64,000 bases of DNA, taken from the NCBI GenBank assembly GCA_011037195.1, contig JAAEAF010000258.1, positions 326,662-390,661 of the forward strand. The letters run 5' to 3'. The position numbers and the translations under genes are program-made. The DNA is from Triatoma infestans. Its lineage: Eukaryota > Arthropoda > Insecta > Hemiptera > Reduviidae. Shown piece after piece: positions 46,534 to 57,755 of this stretch (within the stretch, counting starts at the first letter, position 1; every line of letters starts with the position of its first letter). The notes under the pieces are model-generated. The model was not told the DNA's origin and made no database searches. It was given only the letters and a program-made list of their open reading frames with translations.

Positions 46534-46810
46534 TCTCTTGTCGAGTGAGTGTCTCCGGATTCTCCCGGCCTGCTAAGGTTAATTGTACAAGCACATGGTC
46601 TACTTCCGGTTGCGTCTCCGGCCTTACAGCTTCCAGGAGCCCATTTAAATACTTCATTTGTGTTCATCAGCCGTACTGTGCGGACGACGATTCTGGAATT
46701 ACAGGCACATGGGGTTTGTTTCCTTTCCTGTTTCCCATTTCCTTGAACATATGGGCTAAAGGGCTTCAGTCGAACCACACTAATTATAAGGCATCTGCGT
46801 TTAAGGTAAG
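46534..46810. other. GC-richer island of unknown nature
   Basis: Clearly less AT-rich than its surroundings, with TCTCCGG occurring twice. A splice-donor-like AAG|GTAAGCG lies at 46803-46812. A 226-codon plus-strand frame (46293-46973) spans it but starts in the duplicated region and ends in low-complexity AT, so I do not call it a gene. Confidence 0.35.
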
Positions 46811-47947
46811 CGCCATTCCTTTTGGCTTGTTGAATATAATAAATATTTTTACTACTTATTTTAAATTTAATTTAGTATTCATTTTGTTCATGTTATATGA
46901 GCCCATTGGCTCGCTCTTTATTCTTTATTTCAAACTATTCAACATATACAGTCCACTTAATATTTCACTTTAAATTTTACTTTATTTCCTGTTTTTTACT
47001 GAACAATATTCTCTCCTTTTCAATAATCAAAATTAAAATTTAGTTACTCAAAAGTTAAAATCTCTAAATTTTACTTTTGGTTAGAGAAAGGGAATGAGTA
47101 TAGTTGAATTAATGTCTGCATGAAATGTCAAGCACTGCTCGAAGTTTCAAGAAACTTCTTCATTTCCAGGATGTTCTGAACCTAAATTTGAAGGTTTCAT
47201 TTCTTTATAAAATGAAAGCTTAGAAAAAAAATAAACAGAGGTTGGACTTAGAACAAGGGTATATTATAAAGTATGATAATTTTCGATGGAAATGTGCCCC
47301 CCCCCTAATAGAGTGATTGTAGATGTCGCACTGGTTATAGATGAAAGCATGGAACACTCTTGTCAATGATGCTGTTAGAATAAAAATTCTGAAAATAAAT
47401 AATCAAATATTAAGAAATAAGGCCCAAAAGATCTTAACTAATCAAAATTCCGATATGGTTAATTTTTAAAAACAATAATTATCATTATTGATAAAATAAA
47501 AAGAAAGAAAAAAAACAAGAAATAAACATGACCTTATTTATATCACGGAGCATATATATAGTATAATTAACCAAATAATAAAGTTATAGAGCAACCATTC
47601 AAAGACAAAAATCTCTCAATTCAAAAAGACGATATAATCTATTAATAATAATAATAAAAAATATCCAACCTTATACTGAATCTCTATGTAAAGTTGTAGA
47701 AGTCACCGACGATGTTTTCTTGAAGCTCGTTCGTCAGTGAACAACTTTCTAGCTAGCCAGTACCTCAAATAAACGGTTCCCTACAATAAATCCTGGAGAT
47801 ATTAAGACTCCACCTTTCTCATTTCCAGTTGATGAAGGAGAATTTTGAAAAAAATTTTTGACAATATGAATTGAAAAATTCTCACCAATTAAAAGGTTAA
47901 GAAGGATTCATCATTAGTTATAGAAAAGTCAATAACTAGTTAATGAG
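46811..47947. other. AT-rich stretch, one heat-shock-element-like motif
   Basis: Nothing else recognised besides the motif at 47141-47158. Confidence 0.4.
47141..47158. promoter_or_regulatory. Four-unit heat-shock-element-like motif
   Basis: GAAGTTTCAAGAAACTTC gives four contiguous alternating GAA/TTC units with 2-base spacing, the known binding pattern of heat shock factor trimers. No gene is identified beside it, so a role is unproven. Confidence 0.3.
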
Positions 47948-48133
47948 GGAAGGGAATAGCTAAGTGGGTAGCGTACTGGACTCCCACGCGGAAAACCCGG
48001 GTTCGAGTCCAGCTGTGCTGCCTTAGATTTTTTTCTTTCTAAGAGCCTCTACAGCTCACTGTCAGTGCACTGAGAAGGCTCCGGGCGCCAATGACCACAG
48101 ATGTTGACGCTCCTTAAATTAAAAAAAAAAAAT
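47948..48133 (+). mobile_element. tRNA-derived SINE, copy 4, internally deleted
   Basis: A box TAGCTAAGTGG at 47957-47967 and B box GGTTCGAGTCC at 48000-48010 are perfect. The body lacks about 70 bases between CTCACTGT and CAGTGCACTGAGAAGGCTCC compared with copy 2. It ends in an A-tail (48119-48132). Confidence 0.85.
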
Positions 48134-49559
48134 TATTTATGAAGTGTGTAACTAATTTATTATCAACCTATCAATTGATAGTTATTATCCAGTTCAAGAA
48201 GAAGTACTAACATTATTCAACAATGTTTACCATCTGTAAAAGTAGTGTCTGTCAATAAGGGCCAAGGTTATTCTGTATAACTAAAAATCCTTCCAATATA
48301 TTTTCTACTTGTCTCAATTATGCTCGAAACCTTTCAGTGTAGTTATCCTTTCTTCCGATCCCCTATTATAAATTTCAGATCTATTTTATTTTATGTAAGT
48401 AGCTGGTTTCTCTTTCGGTCACTAAGGTCGGATCCGGTGAGCACAATAAATATTTCAGGTCACAGTACACTATACTGTTCCACAAAAAAGAAAACGTAGA
48501 AAACAAAAATAATGAATGTGATAATAATTCTATTAAATTAATTTGTTTATATATATAAAAACACTTAGAAGCTTTTTGAGCTGGATACAATTTTACAACT
48601 TCTGAAATGAAATCTAAAAGCATATGCGACGTTGAATTATCTCTGTACTTATATGGAATAAAGAAGGAAGGCAAAAAAAAAAAAGAAGCAGAATGAAGTA
48701 ACTAGTTGTAACAGGAAGTTCTGTAACAGTCATCTTTAAATCACCCAACCGTACGTTCTGTTTTTTAATCCTACTAACAGCCTGGTCCTGTACTCCCAAC
48801 TTTATGGTCGTGGTATACTCTCTTCGACTTTTCCCTTGGTCCACTGTAGGAGAGTGTGCTTGCAGTTCGTTCATGATGGGCTAGAAATGGAAGGGAAAGT
48901 GGGTAGAACTGTGCCACTTCCGCCAGCCGTCGTCACACAAACCCTTCCCTACCGCAGACTAAACCACTCAGTTGGCTGGCCTGTTTAGAAAAACCACTCT
49001 TTAGGGCTATATACACACAACACCTGCTAAGCCTTGAAACCTTATCCAGAATGTAAAAGAGTGGGTTGTTCCACAAATTTATAGCAAGTAGAGACAAATT
49101 GTTTCTGGCTAACGATCCTCTCTCTCTCTCTCTACACTTCCTGCCCTTGCCATACAGTGCGAGGACTAAAATGGGAGCGAAAGAGAGAGACATAGGTATA
49201 GTTTTTTTTTTACCCCAACTGTTCGCTGAAAATAAGTGCAGTTTGTTTTGGTAGAAGAGGAATATGATTTTTCATTTGCAAGGTTTTAATTTTCCATGAA
49301 CACCTGAGCACCTGAGGAAATTTGTAGGATACTACTGTACGACTACAGAGAGAGGAAGCTGGGAAAGGAAAATTTTGTCACTAGCTTTGTGCACTCTTTT
49401 ATATATATATATAAAAAAATGACATTAGTACTGCGTAATTTATTTGTCTCATAGGATCAAGTTTTGCGTTTATTTATAATAATTTTTAAAATTGTTTTTG
49501 ATCTTTCCGTCTCGCATTGATGCCAACGAATCCGGTTTCATTTTTCGAATCCGGTTAGG
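48134..49559. other. Nothing recognised; GC-balanced patch 48690-49200
   Basis: 48690-49200 is less AT-rich and appears unique, with a (CT)n run at 49118-49132. Short frames there have no domain. The rest is AT-rich. Confidence 0.35.
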
Positions 49560-49836
49560 AGCTTTAAAAATGTTGATACAGCTACCAAAATAGCGAATCT
49601 AAAGTATATGGTGCCTGCTAACAAATGCCAGAAATCTATGGACAAAATAACGGCTAACCAGTTTTCATTTTTAACTTGTCAGTTTTAAGAACCAACATTA
49701 TCAAGTGCACAGGAGGCGATACTAGGAGTTCCACAGAGGTCTCTACTGTAACGCCGCTACTGTTTATAATATTGACAATAGACAACATAGATAAAACTGA
49801 TAAAGCTTATATGAAAATGATTTCATATAATTACTA
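49560..49836 (+). pseudogene. CR1-like LINE RT scrap, upstream part
   Basis: The sequence near 49720-49800 translates as ILGVPQRSLL, a stop, and in the next frame TPLLFIILTIDNIDKTDK. This resembles RT motif B ('GVPQGS+LGPLLF.I.IND'). Similarity ends at the hAT-like insertion and appears to resume at 51267. It is weak on its own but supported by the order. Confidence 0.45.
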
Positions 49837-49844
49837 TTTGTAAG

Positions 49845-51258
49845 CAGAGTTGGGCAGTAGTTAACTACAAAAGTAGCTAACTACAGTTTTAACTGATTTT
49901 TGACTAGTTGTGTAGTTGCAACCAACACAAATAGTTGTTACATTTTCTTCTTTTTTTCTACTTTAATTATTTTATTTGCAACTGCGAATCATACACAACA
50001 GAGCAAATGAGATGGCAATGATAACATAACAATTAATAAAATAAAACATACAATAAATTAAACACAAAACTGAAAAAGAAAGAAAAAAAAATAACTAATA
50101 TCTTGACGTGACAGAATTGAATGAGGGCCATCCAACAATGACCATCATAAGTCGGTTAGTATAATAATAGTGAAGCGAGTTCGAAGGAAGCCCTTTTTTT
50201 ATCAAGCGATCAGGTGATCGCGAGGCCATCGGCGCTTCAGTCTTCGGGAAGGATTAGCAAGAAGTGTTATCTGTGACAGGTTGCGGATCAATGGGTTGCA
50301 GTGATGGGAAAGTTTGGAATGGAATTTAATATATCGGACTTGGCGAGATCTAGGATAAATGGGATTCTTACGTCACTATGGATAGTGTGGTTGCTGACGT
50401 AAAAAGGAGCATCGAATATTGTGCGGAGGATTTTTGATTGGAAGGATTGGGTACGATGAAGATTGGAGCGCTTTGCTGATCCGTATAGTTCGGGTCCGTA
50501 TGTCCAGAGAGGTGCGAGCAGAGCTATGTAGAGTGTTTATTTGTTCAATAGAGTTAGTTTTGATCGTCTATCAAGAAGTCTTTTGATCATTCGGTATCGG
50601 AACTTAAGTTCTTGTCGCTTAAATCGAGTATGTGGGTTCCAGGTAAGGCGTTTATCAAAGTACAGGCCGAGATATCGCACTTAGTTTGCCGAAGGAATAG
50701 GAATATGGTTAAAGTATATTGGAGGAAGTATTTTGCGATTTAGAGAGAATGGTATGTATCTGGGTTTGCTATCGTTGATCTTTATTCTACATTAGCGGAA
50801 CCAGGGTTCGAGGATTTCAAGATGGGATTGAAGGGATCGGGTGGCAATTATAGGGTCCATATTCTGGGAGAGGATTGCCGTATCATCGGCGAAGGAGTTG
50901 TTACACTTAAAGTGATGAATGAAATTGGAATTGTAAATGTTTTGGCCAAATTTGAATCAGATTAAGTGTGATAGTAAGCACTTAAAAACTAAGCAGGAAG
51001 TTAATAAGTAAAGCAATATATAATATAGTAAAAAAAAGAAGAAGATTCAATTAGTTGTATAACTAATTACAGCTACATATAGATTGGTAGTTGCTTCTGC
51101 AACTACTTTACTCAACTACTGCTTGTAGTTTCGAGTTTTAAAACTGCAACTATTTTAGTTAGAAAAGTAATAAAACTGCAAAAGCAACTACAATTACATT
51201 TGTAATTGTTAATTGTAACTGTATCTCATCTAATGAAACTATACTTTACCCAATTGTG
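49845..51258. mobile_element. hAT-like element, interrupted by a Jockey LINE
   Basis: The left end is CAGAGTTGGGCAGTAGTTAA; the right end reverse complemented is CACAATTGGGTAAAGTATAG. Both resemble hAT ends (CAGRGTTGGG). Repeated GTAGTTAACTAC-like motifs lie inside both ends. The outer 8 bases are TTTGTAAG and TTTATAGA, differing only by A/G changes, compatible with a worn 8-bp duplication. No transposase remains. Confidence 0.6.
49945..51047 (-). pseudogene. Jockey-clade LINE, 5'-truncated, stops but no frameshift
   Basis: From about 50970 down, one frame stays alignable for about 280 codons: NSFADDTAILSQNMDPIIAT (catalytic FADD at 50882-50893), SLQSHLEILEPWFR, CRIKINDSKPRYIPFSLNRK, VRYLGLYFDKRLTWNPHTRF, KRQELKFRYRMIKRLLDRRS, LLAPLWTYGPELYGSAKRSN, FDAPFYVSNHTIHSDVRIPF. 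Five or so stops interrupt it. The 3' untranslated part ends near 49950 with AATAAAATAATTAAAG and an A-rich tail. It is the best-preserved Jockey copy here; 5137-5880 and 12195-12365 match parts of it. It lies within the hAT-like element. Confidence 0.85.
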
Positions 51259-51266
51259 TTTATAGA

Positions 51267-51835
51267 TATATATATTAATGCGGTTCTGTCATATGCGTAA
51301 AAGACAGTGTGCCAGATGTTTCGTTTACGAATACACTGTGGAAAATTCTTATCGGTGCCAGATTCCATATCTTGGATTCTTTGGACATCAAAGTCATATT
51401 TCACGGTGTTGCTATGGATAATTGTTAAATTTTTCAGCTTAAGTGGAAAACCTTCTAAAAATACAGGATAAAAGGTTTATACTTTGTATGAAATTCAAGC
51501 AAAGGACCAGTCTAAAACTTTGAAAAATGATTTACTATGTGTTGTTCTCAAATGAAACCTTCTAGAAGGCTGCTATAGCTACAAAAGTAAGTGATGGGAA
51601 TGATGACGGGGTTAACGCAGGCCAGCTTTTCTTGACCTCCTCACATAATGATTGTGCCGATCCACTTTATCTACAGCTGTCTCATTTTTATTCACCGGAA
51701 CATACAATTACAACAAGAACCTTACAGCTACAGAAGCATTTTACATCCGGTTCCTTTCAGTCGCCTGACATATACTCTTATAGTTTCTTATCAACATTTT
51801 TTTAATAACCTTCCAGAAAAAATGAAATAGGATAT
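51267..51835 (+). pseudogene. CR1-like LINE C-terminal relic, downstream part
   Basis: Frames read RQCARCFVYEYTVENSYRCQ, IPYLGFFGHQSHISRCC, and near the end FQSPDIYSYSFLSTFFNNLP then EKMK. This follows the tail of CR1/Jockey-type proteins ('VQRRFT..I....Y..RL..LGL.SL..RR', then 'R...YS.SF......WN.LP'). Stops and frame changes are frequent. The ORF 51648-51830 is part of it. Confidence 0.5.
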
Positions 51836-53539
51836 AAATATTAATAAATAAGAATCAAATAAATAAGTAATTCTTAAATAGTAGAATATAAAACAATAAT
51901 TTAGTTATTTGTTTTAATTGTTATTAATAATGTCAGTTTTATTGATACCCTTACAATTAAACCGCATTCTGCTTTCAAGGGCTGCAGCATCACAGCTATA
52001 CATTCAGTAATTTTTGATGTTATTTTATAACAAAACAAAATTTTCGTTTCAAAATCGATTCGTTATTTACTACACGACTTTCTAAGCAAGCTGTAGGGAA
52101 TTACTTTACAGTGAGTGGGTTTGTAAACTTTCTCTGCTTGTCAGGCGCAATTGGAAACAGAACTGTTAACGGCTCGCTAGTTAGTTTCTGTTACTTTTTG
52201 TAAAGAAATGATTTCAAAGGTGTCAGTCTTAGAAATTGAGTTATTAGAAAGGTTTTTTTTTTTTTATGTACAACATATTTTCTCTATGTGTTATTTGAAT
52301 AAACAATAATCAAAAACAAAATATCAAATCATTTTTTAGTTAAATATTGTAATTACAATGAAAAATGGTTGAAATTGTAGTGAATTCGCCGTGAATGATG
52401 AAGAAATGGTTTAGTTATTTAAAAATTGTAACACACTTGAAACTAGCCCTAGGAGTATCAACTAATAATTTTATAAATATGGATAAAACAAAAACAATAG
52501 TATTCGTGATTATATTCTACAATACATGATTATAAGCGTTATTTAAAATTAAAATGGTTTGAATTACATGTCATTTTCTTGCAGTCTGGGAAACTTTCGT
52601 GTCCCTTTGTTCTATGTGGGAAGGAAACAATAGAAATATTAGGAGTCGATATTTCAAGTTTCTTTGGCTGTTATCATACAAAACCTTAAGGTCTTCGAGT
52701 TGACAATGCGTCAGTGGTTTGGTATAAACCGTCGTAACTAACATGGCAATAGGCTTCTAGAGGATAGTGCTGACTTGATTACTATATCAAAAAAAACAAG
52801 AAACAAGGTGATTTGCTATAGATAATATTAGAGAGGTGGGATCTAACTTCCCCCTCTATATTACATGTAAAGGCAACAGGTAGTGGCGAGGCATAATTTT
52901 CCCTCGTATGTTTTTGTTTGTCTGAAAGAAAAGAAAATGGAAAAAATAATTAATGCTTTACCATAGCAAAACAAGGCATCCTAGAAAACGAGACAATGGG
53001 AGTGGAGCTGAGCCTTCATACAACAGCCAATCATAAGTAAGGAAAGGAAAATTAAGCCCTGCCCACTACTTTAAGCCATTTACGTGCAAATTGGAAGAGA
53101 AAGTAAGACCTATCTCTCTATTGTTTGATCTTCAACTACCTACTCTATTTCTTGTCAGTATTAATCTATCACTCAAGTCAACACTGCCGTAAAGAAGCTT
53201 AATTCATTATGAACAAATGTTGGTTTATTAAAAAGTATTGACGCGTTCTGAAACCGTATACTTGCACTGTTAGAAGTTTAACTACAGCTATAAAAAAAAT
53301 AGCAATAAACTTCTTTTTTTTCTAAGTGACCCCAGAGTATTTTATTACAAAAATGTTTCTTAAGTCTACGGAAGAATCTTTTAGATTGACGCAATTTTAT
53401 CCATTTTGAACCTTCTGTGAAAGGTAAATCATGAATGCCTAATTTGGATTATAGGTACATCCTCAACCCAATACAGGCTAAATGTACCTTTTCCCAATAA
53501 AGAAATAAAAAAAAAAAAACAAAAAAAAAACATAGATTT
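51836..53539. other. Long stretch, nothing recognised
   Basis: 52820-53130 is less AT-rich and contains CAGCCAATCA at 53023-53032, but there is no frame nearby to make a promoter credible. Confidence 0.35.
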
Positions 53540-54000
53540 AACATATATTATATAATTTGGTGAGACCATACATAGTACTAAAGTGGCACTTTGTTGGAAA
53601 TCCTCAGGGTTGCATCTCTCCCAGGATCCTCCAAAATTCAATTTTCCCAGAAAACTTATGGACTTTTTATGTGGATAATACTTGGAGTTTAATGCAAATT
53701 TTGGAGCTTGGCAAAATAGTAGAAACTGAAATCTGAAATCGTGTTAATCGTAAAATCGTAGTGCGAAAACTGAAAAACCATTCGATAAAATCGTAAAACT
53801 TAATGATTTTTTTTGCCATAACTTCCTCAAACATGGTGGTAATACATCATAAATGTTAAAAAAAAACGGTTGCAATGCATAAATGGTATTACAAAACTTC
53901 CGGTGGTGATATAAACATCCTGCGATATTTCTTTTTTGAGATATTTGAATTCATACACACATACATACATATAAGTACGAAAAGTATAACATGTACATAT
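53540..54000 (+). mobile_element. Family F fragment, copy 13, diverged
   Basis: Diverged family blocks AAAATTCAATTTTCCCAGAA, AACTTCCGGTGGTGATATAA and a CATA-rich stretch before 54000. Both ends are unclear. Confidence 0.4.
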
Positions 54001-54010
54001 ACGTATATAT

Positions 54011-54609
54011 TGTAACATGATTGTTATGGGGGGGTAAATTATATATGGTAATTAATAATTAATTATTATAATTCATAATTGAAATCTTCTCTAAAGGGAT
54101 CTCGTGAGGTCTGTGTTTATACAGAAGCTGGAGAGGATGAAAAAACAACTAAATATATACATTCAAAATATATAATTAAAATAAACAGTATATGTCAAAA
54201 ATTAATAAATAGAGTATTGAGATACTACAACATAAGTGTCTTGTCATTTGGGAGAAATAGTTTTATTTAAAACTTATATATTTTACATATGTTCTGAGTT
54301 GAAGAAGGTTGGGTTTCTTGGGGCACTTCCACCACTCACTACTGTAACATGACTTTTTCTGATAGATTTCACTCTTTTTAAGGTATAAATTTTGAACTGA
54401 CTCCCCTCCCTAAAAGGGTCCACCTTATATATTTTACCTCCACCTCGGCTAAAGTCTCATAGAGGGAAATTCTCTTTGTCCTAAATAAATGTAATGATAG
54501 GGGGCAGGCCAGGTATCTCTGACTCAACTAACTGTTTCTTTTGTGCCTTTCAACCTTCAAAAAACCCAACTTTATAAATATGTACATTGGAAAAATTACC
54601 GACCTTACA
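54011..54609 (-). mobile_element. 600-bp LTR-like repeat (TGTAA...TTACA), copy 2
   Basis: The reverse complement matches 12648-13248 end to end (599 against 601 bp). The frame 54079-54270 lies in it and is not a gene. No target duplication could be confirmed. Confidence 0.6.
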
Positions 54610-54719
54610 ATCATGAAATATTTATCAAGGATATACTTTGATACAACTTAAATTTATTAATTCTTCCAAAGATGTATACATTACAATATATATAAATAAT
54701 GCGCTAGAAACCATTTTTG

Positions 54720-55560
54720 CATTGTCAGAGAGTCTTACTAACTCTATGACGCTATGTCCCCGCAACACTTTGTCCTCCTTTATGAGAGTATTCTGCTCTT
54801 TCGACCGCTTCCATTTTATCCTTCACTGTTCTAACAACCTAATGGCGTAGATTATCTTCCACATCGCGCCATATTACCCGTAGTCTTTCTTGCGTACTCC
54901 GTCCGCCTGGTATGCCCGTCTCGGCTTTGCTTTTCATCCAACCTGCGGAGTTGTCCTAACCACCATAATCATTACCAGGTTCACTTTCTCAAACAAAGTT
55001 TTGAGATTTCTATTAATTTCTGGCTCGTTAATCGCCGTTTTCCACTACAGAGCCAAAGAGCTACGAAGAAATTTCCTTTCCCGCCAGTTTAGACGAAGTT
55101 CATCTACTGCTGTGAAGGTCCGAGTTTCAGCACCTTACATACATTACTACAGGTTTAATTATCATTCTATAAAAAACTTGAGCGTCGGCAGCAATGCTGA
55201 AAACATTTATTTCCGTCCGGAAGCTCATTTCCACTGGTGAGAATAGATCCAGATATTAGAATCTGAAAACCCTTTCAAAACCGCATTCCGGTCTTCCACA
55301 TTCAAACCTCCGAAACTTCTCTTTCTTCTTACTAGATACTTAGTTTTGTCCACATTGATCCATCGTCCATACATTGCCGAACTCTGCTCCAAAGCAGTTT
55401 AAATTTCATTTAAAGTTGCAGCATTTTTGTGATTATGATCGTGTCGTCTCCGTAGTTGGGCACTGTACCATCCAGTTATATATGTTATTACATTCCGGCG
55501 TGATGGATTGCTGCCACCCTAAGTAAGTTAATGAGAACGGGAGACAACGGATCTCCCTGT
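54720..55560 (-). pseudogene. LINE reverse transcriptase relic, decayed
   Basis: From 55560 down: GDPLSPVLINLLRVAAIHHA (motif B), NYGDDTIIITK (YADD box as YGDD), RRFECGRPE, EMSFRTEINVFSIAADAQVF, YRMIIKPVVMYVRC, later VIWRDVEDNLRH and VKDKMEAVERAEYSHK. This order matches endonuclease-RT LINEs as at 29171-30125 ('IYKT+IKPVV.Y.CETW', 'W.D+VE.DL'). Many stops and frame changes. The plus-strand frame 54890-55240 (116 codons) is the antisense shadow. Confidence 0.75.
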
Positions 55561-56139
55561 AATAGGGAATGTTTCTTCTTTTAATAGAGAATATTGAATA
55601 TTTCCTCATGCAACAAGCAAAAGAAATGTAATAGTGTGTGTGTGTGTGTGTGTGTTTTATTCTTTTTCACATAATTACAATATAATTTTTCAAGAATGAA
55701 GAAAATGAATATTAACGCTTTAGAAAATCAGTAAATTTCTCATTAGGTCTTAACGAACACTCCCTTATCCTCATCTGAAAAAATTCAATAAAGAAAATGT
55801 ATATACAGATAACTGGACGTCAAAAGTAACTTATTTAACTTCTAAATTAACGATTAATTACTTTAAAGCAAAATTTAATTAAAGAAGCTCCGGTAAGAAT
55901 AATTGTCAACAGGCGACCCTTATAATTTGACAATTTAATTACAAACGTCAGGGTCTTTTAAAATTAACTTACGCTCCCATAAAATACATATGACTTATTA
56001 AAGTTTCAAAAGTTAATTATTTTTTTTTAAACTCATATTACATAATAATAAATATTTATGTATTAATAAAATAGAAAACAAATTAATAAAGGTTTTATTA
56101 GAAACTGATTTGTGTGTTTCCGTGTTGTGTGTGGTCAGC
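55561..56139. other. AT-rich stretch with (TG)n
   Basis: A (TG)n run at 55634-55655. Nothing else recognised. Confidence 0.45.
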
Positions 56140-56604
56140 ATAAATCAAAAAGAAGAAAAATCGCAGAAAGCTGAAACTTGATATTTCGTTTAGGCGTAAA
56201 TTGCGGTTGCGACATAAAGGTTTTGATAAAAATTGGTTGGTTGGAATTATCACTTTACCAAATAGATTTTTCAGTTTTTTTGTAGTTTTCTCAAAAACAA
56301 TTATAACTTTTTTTTATTTAAATTTAATATGACTGATCATAAGAGTAGCTGAAACTTCTATTTCGAACATTTTTCCCGGAAAATTCATTTAAAAGCGATG
56401 TTCCGGGGAAGGAGAGAGGTGTGAAATTAAGATTTCCTGTAAAGTTCCATTTCAATTTATTATATGCTTCTATTGTCTATATAAAATATGATTCTTATGT
56501 TGCAAAACTACGGAGTTTGAAGGAAATCGGTTTACCGGAAGTCCATCTTTTATATATTATCTTTCGGAAAATACATTTTGGTTAAATGTGAAATTTGTAG
56601 CTAG
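56140..56604 (-). mobile_element. Family F fragment, copy 14, opposite orientation
   Basis: Inverted family blocks: AAACTTGATATTTCG, TTTCTCAAAAACAATTATAA, TTTCCCGGAAAATTCATTTA, TTCCTGTAAAGTTCCATTTC and AAGGAAATCGGTTTACCGGA. Confidence 0.55.
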
Positions 56605-56608
56605 GTAT

Positions 56609-57660
56609 TGTGATAAATGCAAGAAATTATATCTATTTTATTTAAAGAAAATTACGATATGAAGAAAATGCAAGCTAGTTGGCAAGAAAAAGGGTACACG
56701 CGGTAGAAGTGTACAGTTACAGGAAGAGTTCATGAACCTTGTTAGCATTATCTACCTCTTCATCTCACAGGGGAAGATTTAAACGAACAATTAAAGGACA
56801 TTCCTTCAAGACAGTCTAAAACAGACATTAAAGCAGAACACTTTTTTTTCGTTCTCTTAGAATCAGCGGCAGTTTAAGTTAAAACATAAGAGTTTATTGT
56901 AATACTACCAGAGCAACGCTCACCCACTCAAGCAGCGTTCGCTCGAGAAGAAGACGTTCCTCACCAGAGCAACGCTCACACATTCAAGCAGCGTTTGCTC
57001 CAGAACAAGATGACTGTAGTCTACTATACACGACTACCTTACAGAGGTTGCACATACGCCTCTCGCCATACCAGAGGATAACCTTCAAGCCTCTACAACT
57101 CTGAATTACCTCCCAAATTTTGTGTGCCGAAAAATTTCTCCAGGAGAGAGGATAATGTGATGGATGCAAGAAATTATATCTATTTTATTTAAAGAAAATT
57201 ACGATATGAAGAAAATGCAAGCTCGTTGGCAAGAAAAAGGATACACGCTGGTAGAAGTGTACAGTTATAGAAGAGTTCATGAACCTTCTTAGCATTGTCT
57301 ACCCCTTCTTCTCACAGGGGAAGATTTGAACGAACAATTAGAAGACATTCCTTCAATTAGAGGACAGTCTAAAACAGACATTCAAACAGAATACTTGTTT
57401 TTTGCTCTCTTAGAATCAGTGACAGTTTAAGTTAAAACATAAGAGTTTATTCCAACTAATTTGAGTAAATTAATAAGCATATTGCTGTGTTATTGAATAG
57501 CATTTAAATATCTTTAAAGAATATATTAAGTGTTTTCTTAATTATTCTTATTACTTCTCTCTCTTAAAACTTACAAACAGAAGCCCTTTTACAAAACCGC
57601 TCGTGCTACATCAACTACTACTACAAACACACAACAACTCAACACACCAAAAACATTTCA
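56609..57660 (+). mobile_element. LTR retrotransposon deletion derivative
   Basis: The 5' LTR-like part starts at 56609 (TGTGATAAATGCAAG) and matches the 3' LTR (57156-57660, TGTGATGGATGCAAG ... ATTTCA) over its first ~290 bases. A purine tract (GGAGAGAGGATAA, 57143-57155) lies directly before the 3' LTR, as expected for a polypurine tract. GTAT flanks the whole unit (56605-56608 and 57661-57664), a 4-bp target duplication. The ~250-bp remaining interior has no gag or pol coding; most of the internal region and the 3' part of the 5' LTR are deleted. Confidence 0.75.
56903..57010 (+). repeat. Two-copy tandem repeat, about 57-bp period
   Basis: ACCAGAGCAACGCTCAC followed by TCAAGCAGCGTT and GCTC occurs twice inside the LTR element remnant. 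Confidence 0.8.
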
Positions 57661-57699
57661 GTATTAACAGTTTAATTAAATAAATAAAAAATACTAGGT

Positions 57700-57755
57700 A
57701 AATTACCGTAAGAGAAAGTCGTGTGATTAAATCACACCAGATCTTTTTCTAATAA
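57700..57755 (-). mobile_element. Family F, copy 15, 5' hairpin end only
   Basis: The reverse complement reads AAAAAGATCTGGTGTGAT, then TTAATCACACGACTTTCTCT and TAC: the hairpin and terminal block of family F, with nothing further. Confidence 0.6.

Noticed and set aside
46293..46973. A 226-codon plus-strand frame
   Set aside because: It begins in a tandem duplication, crosses a donor-like site and ends in low-complexity AT; no domain was recognised.
53023..53032. CCAAT-box-like promoter
   Set aside because: A single short motif without downstream coding sequence.
54890..55240. A 116-codon plus-strand frame
   Set aside because: Antisense shadow of the minus-strand LINE relic.
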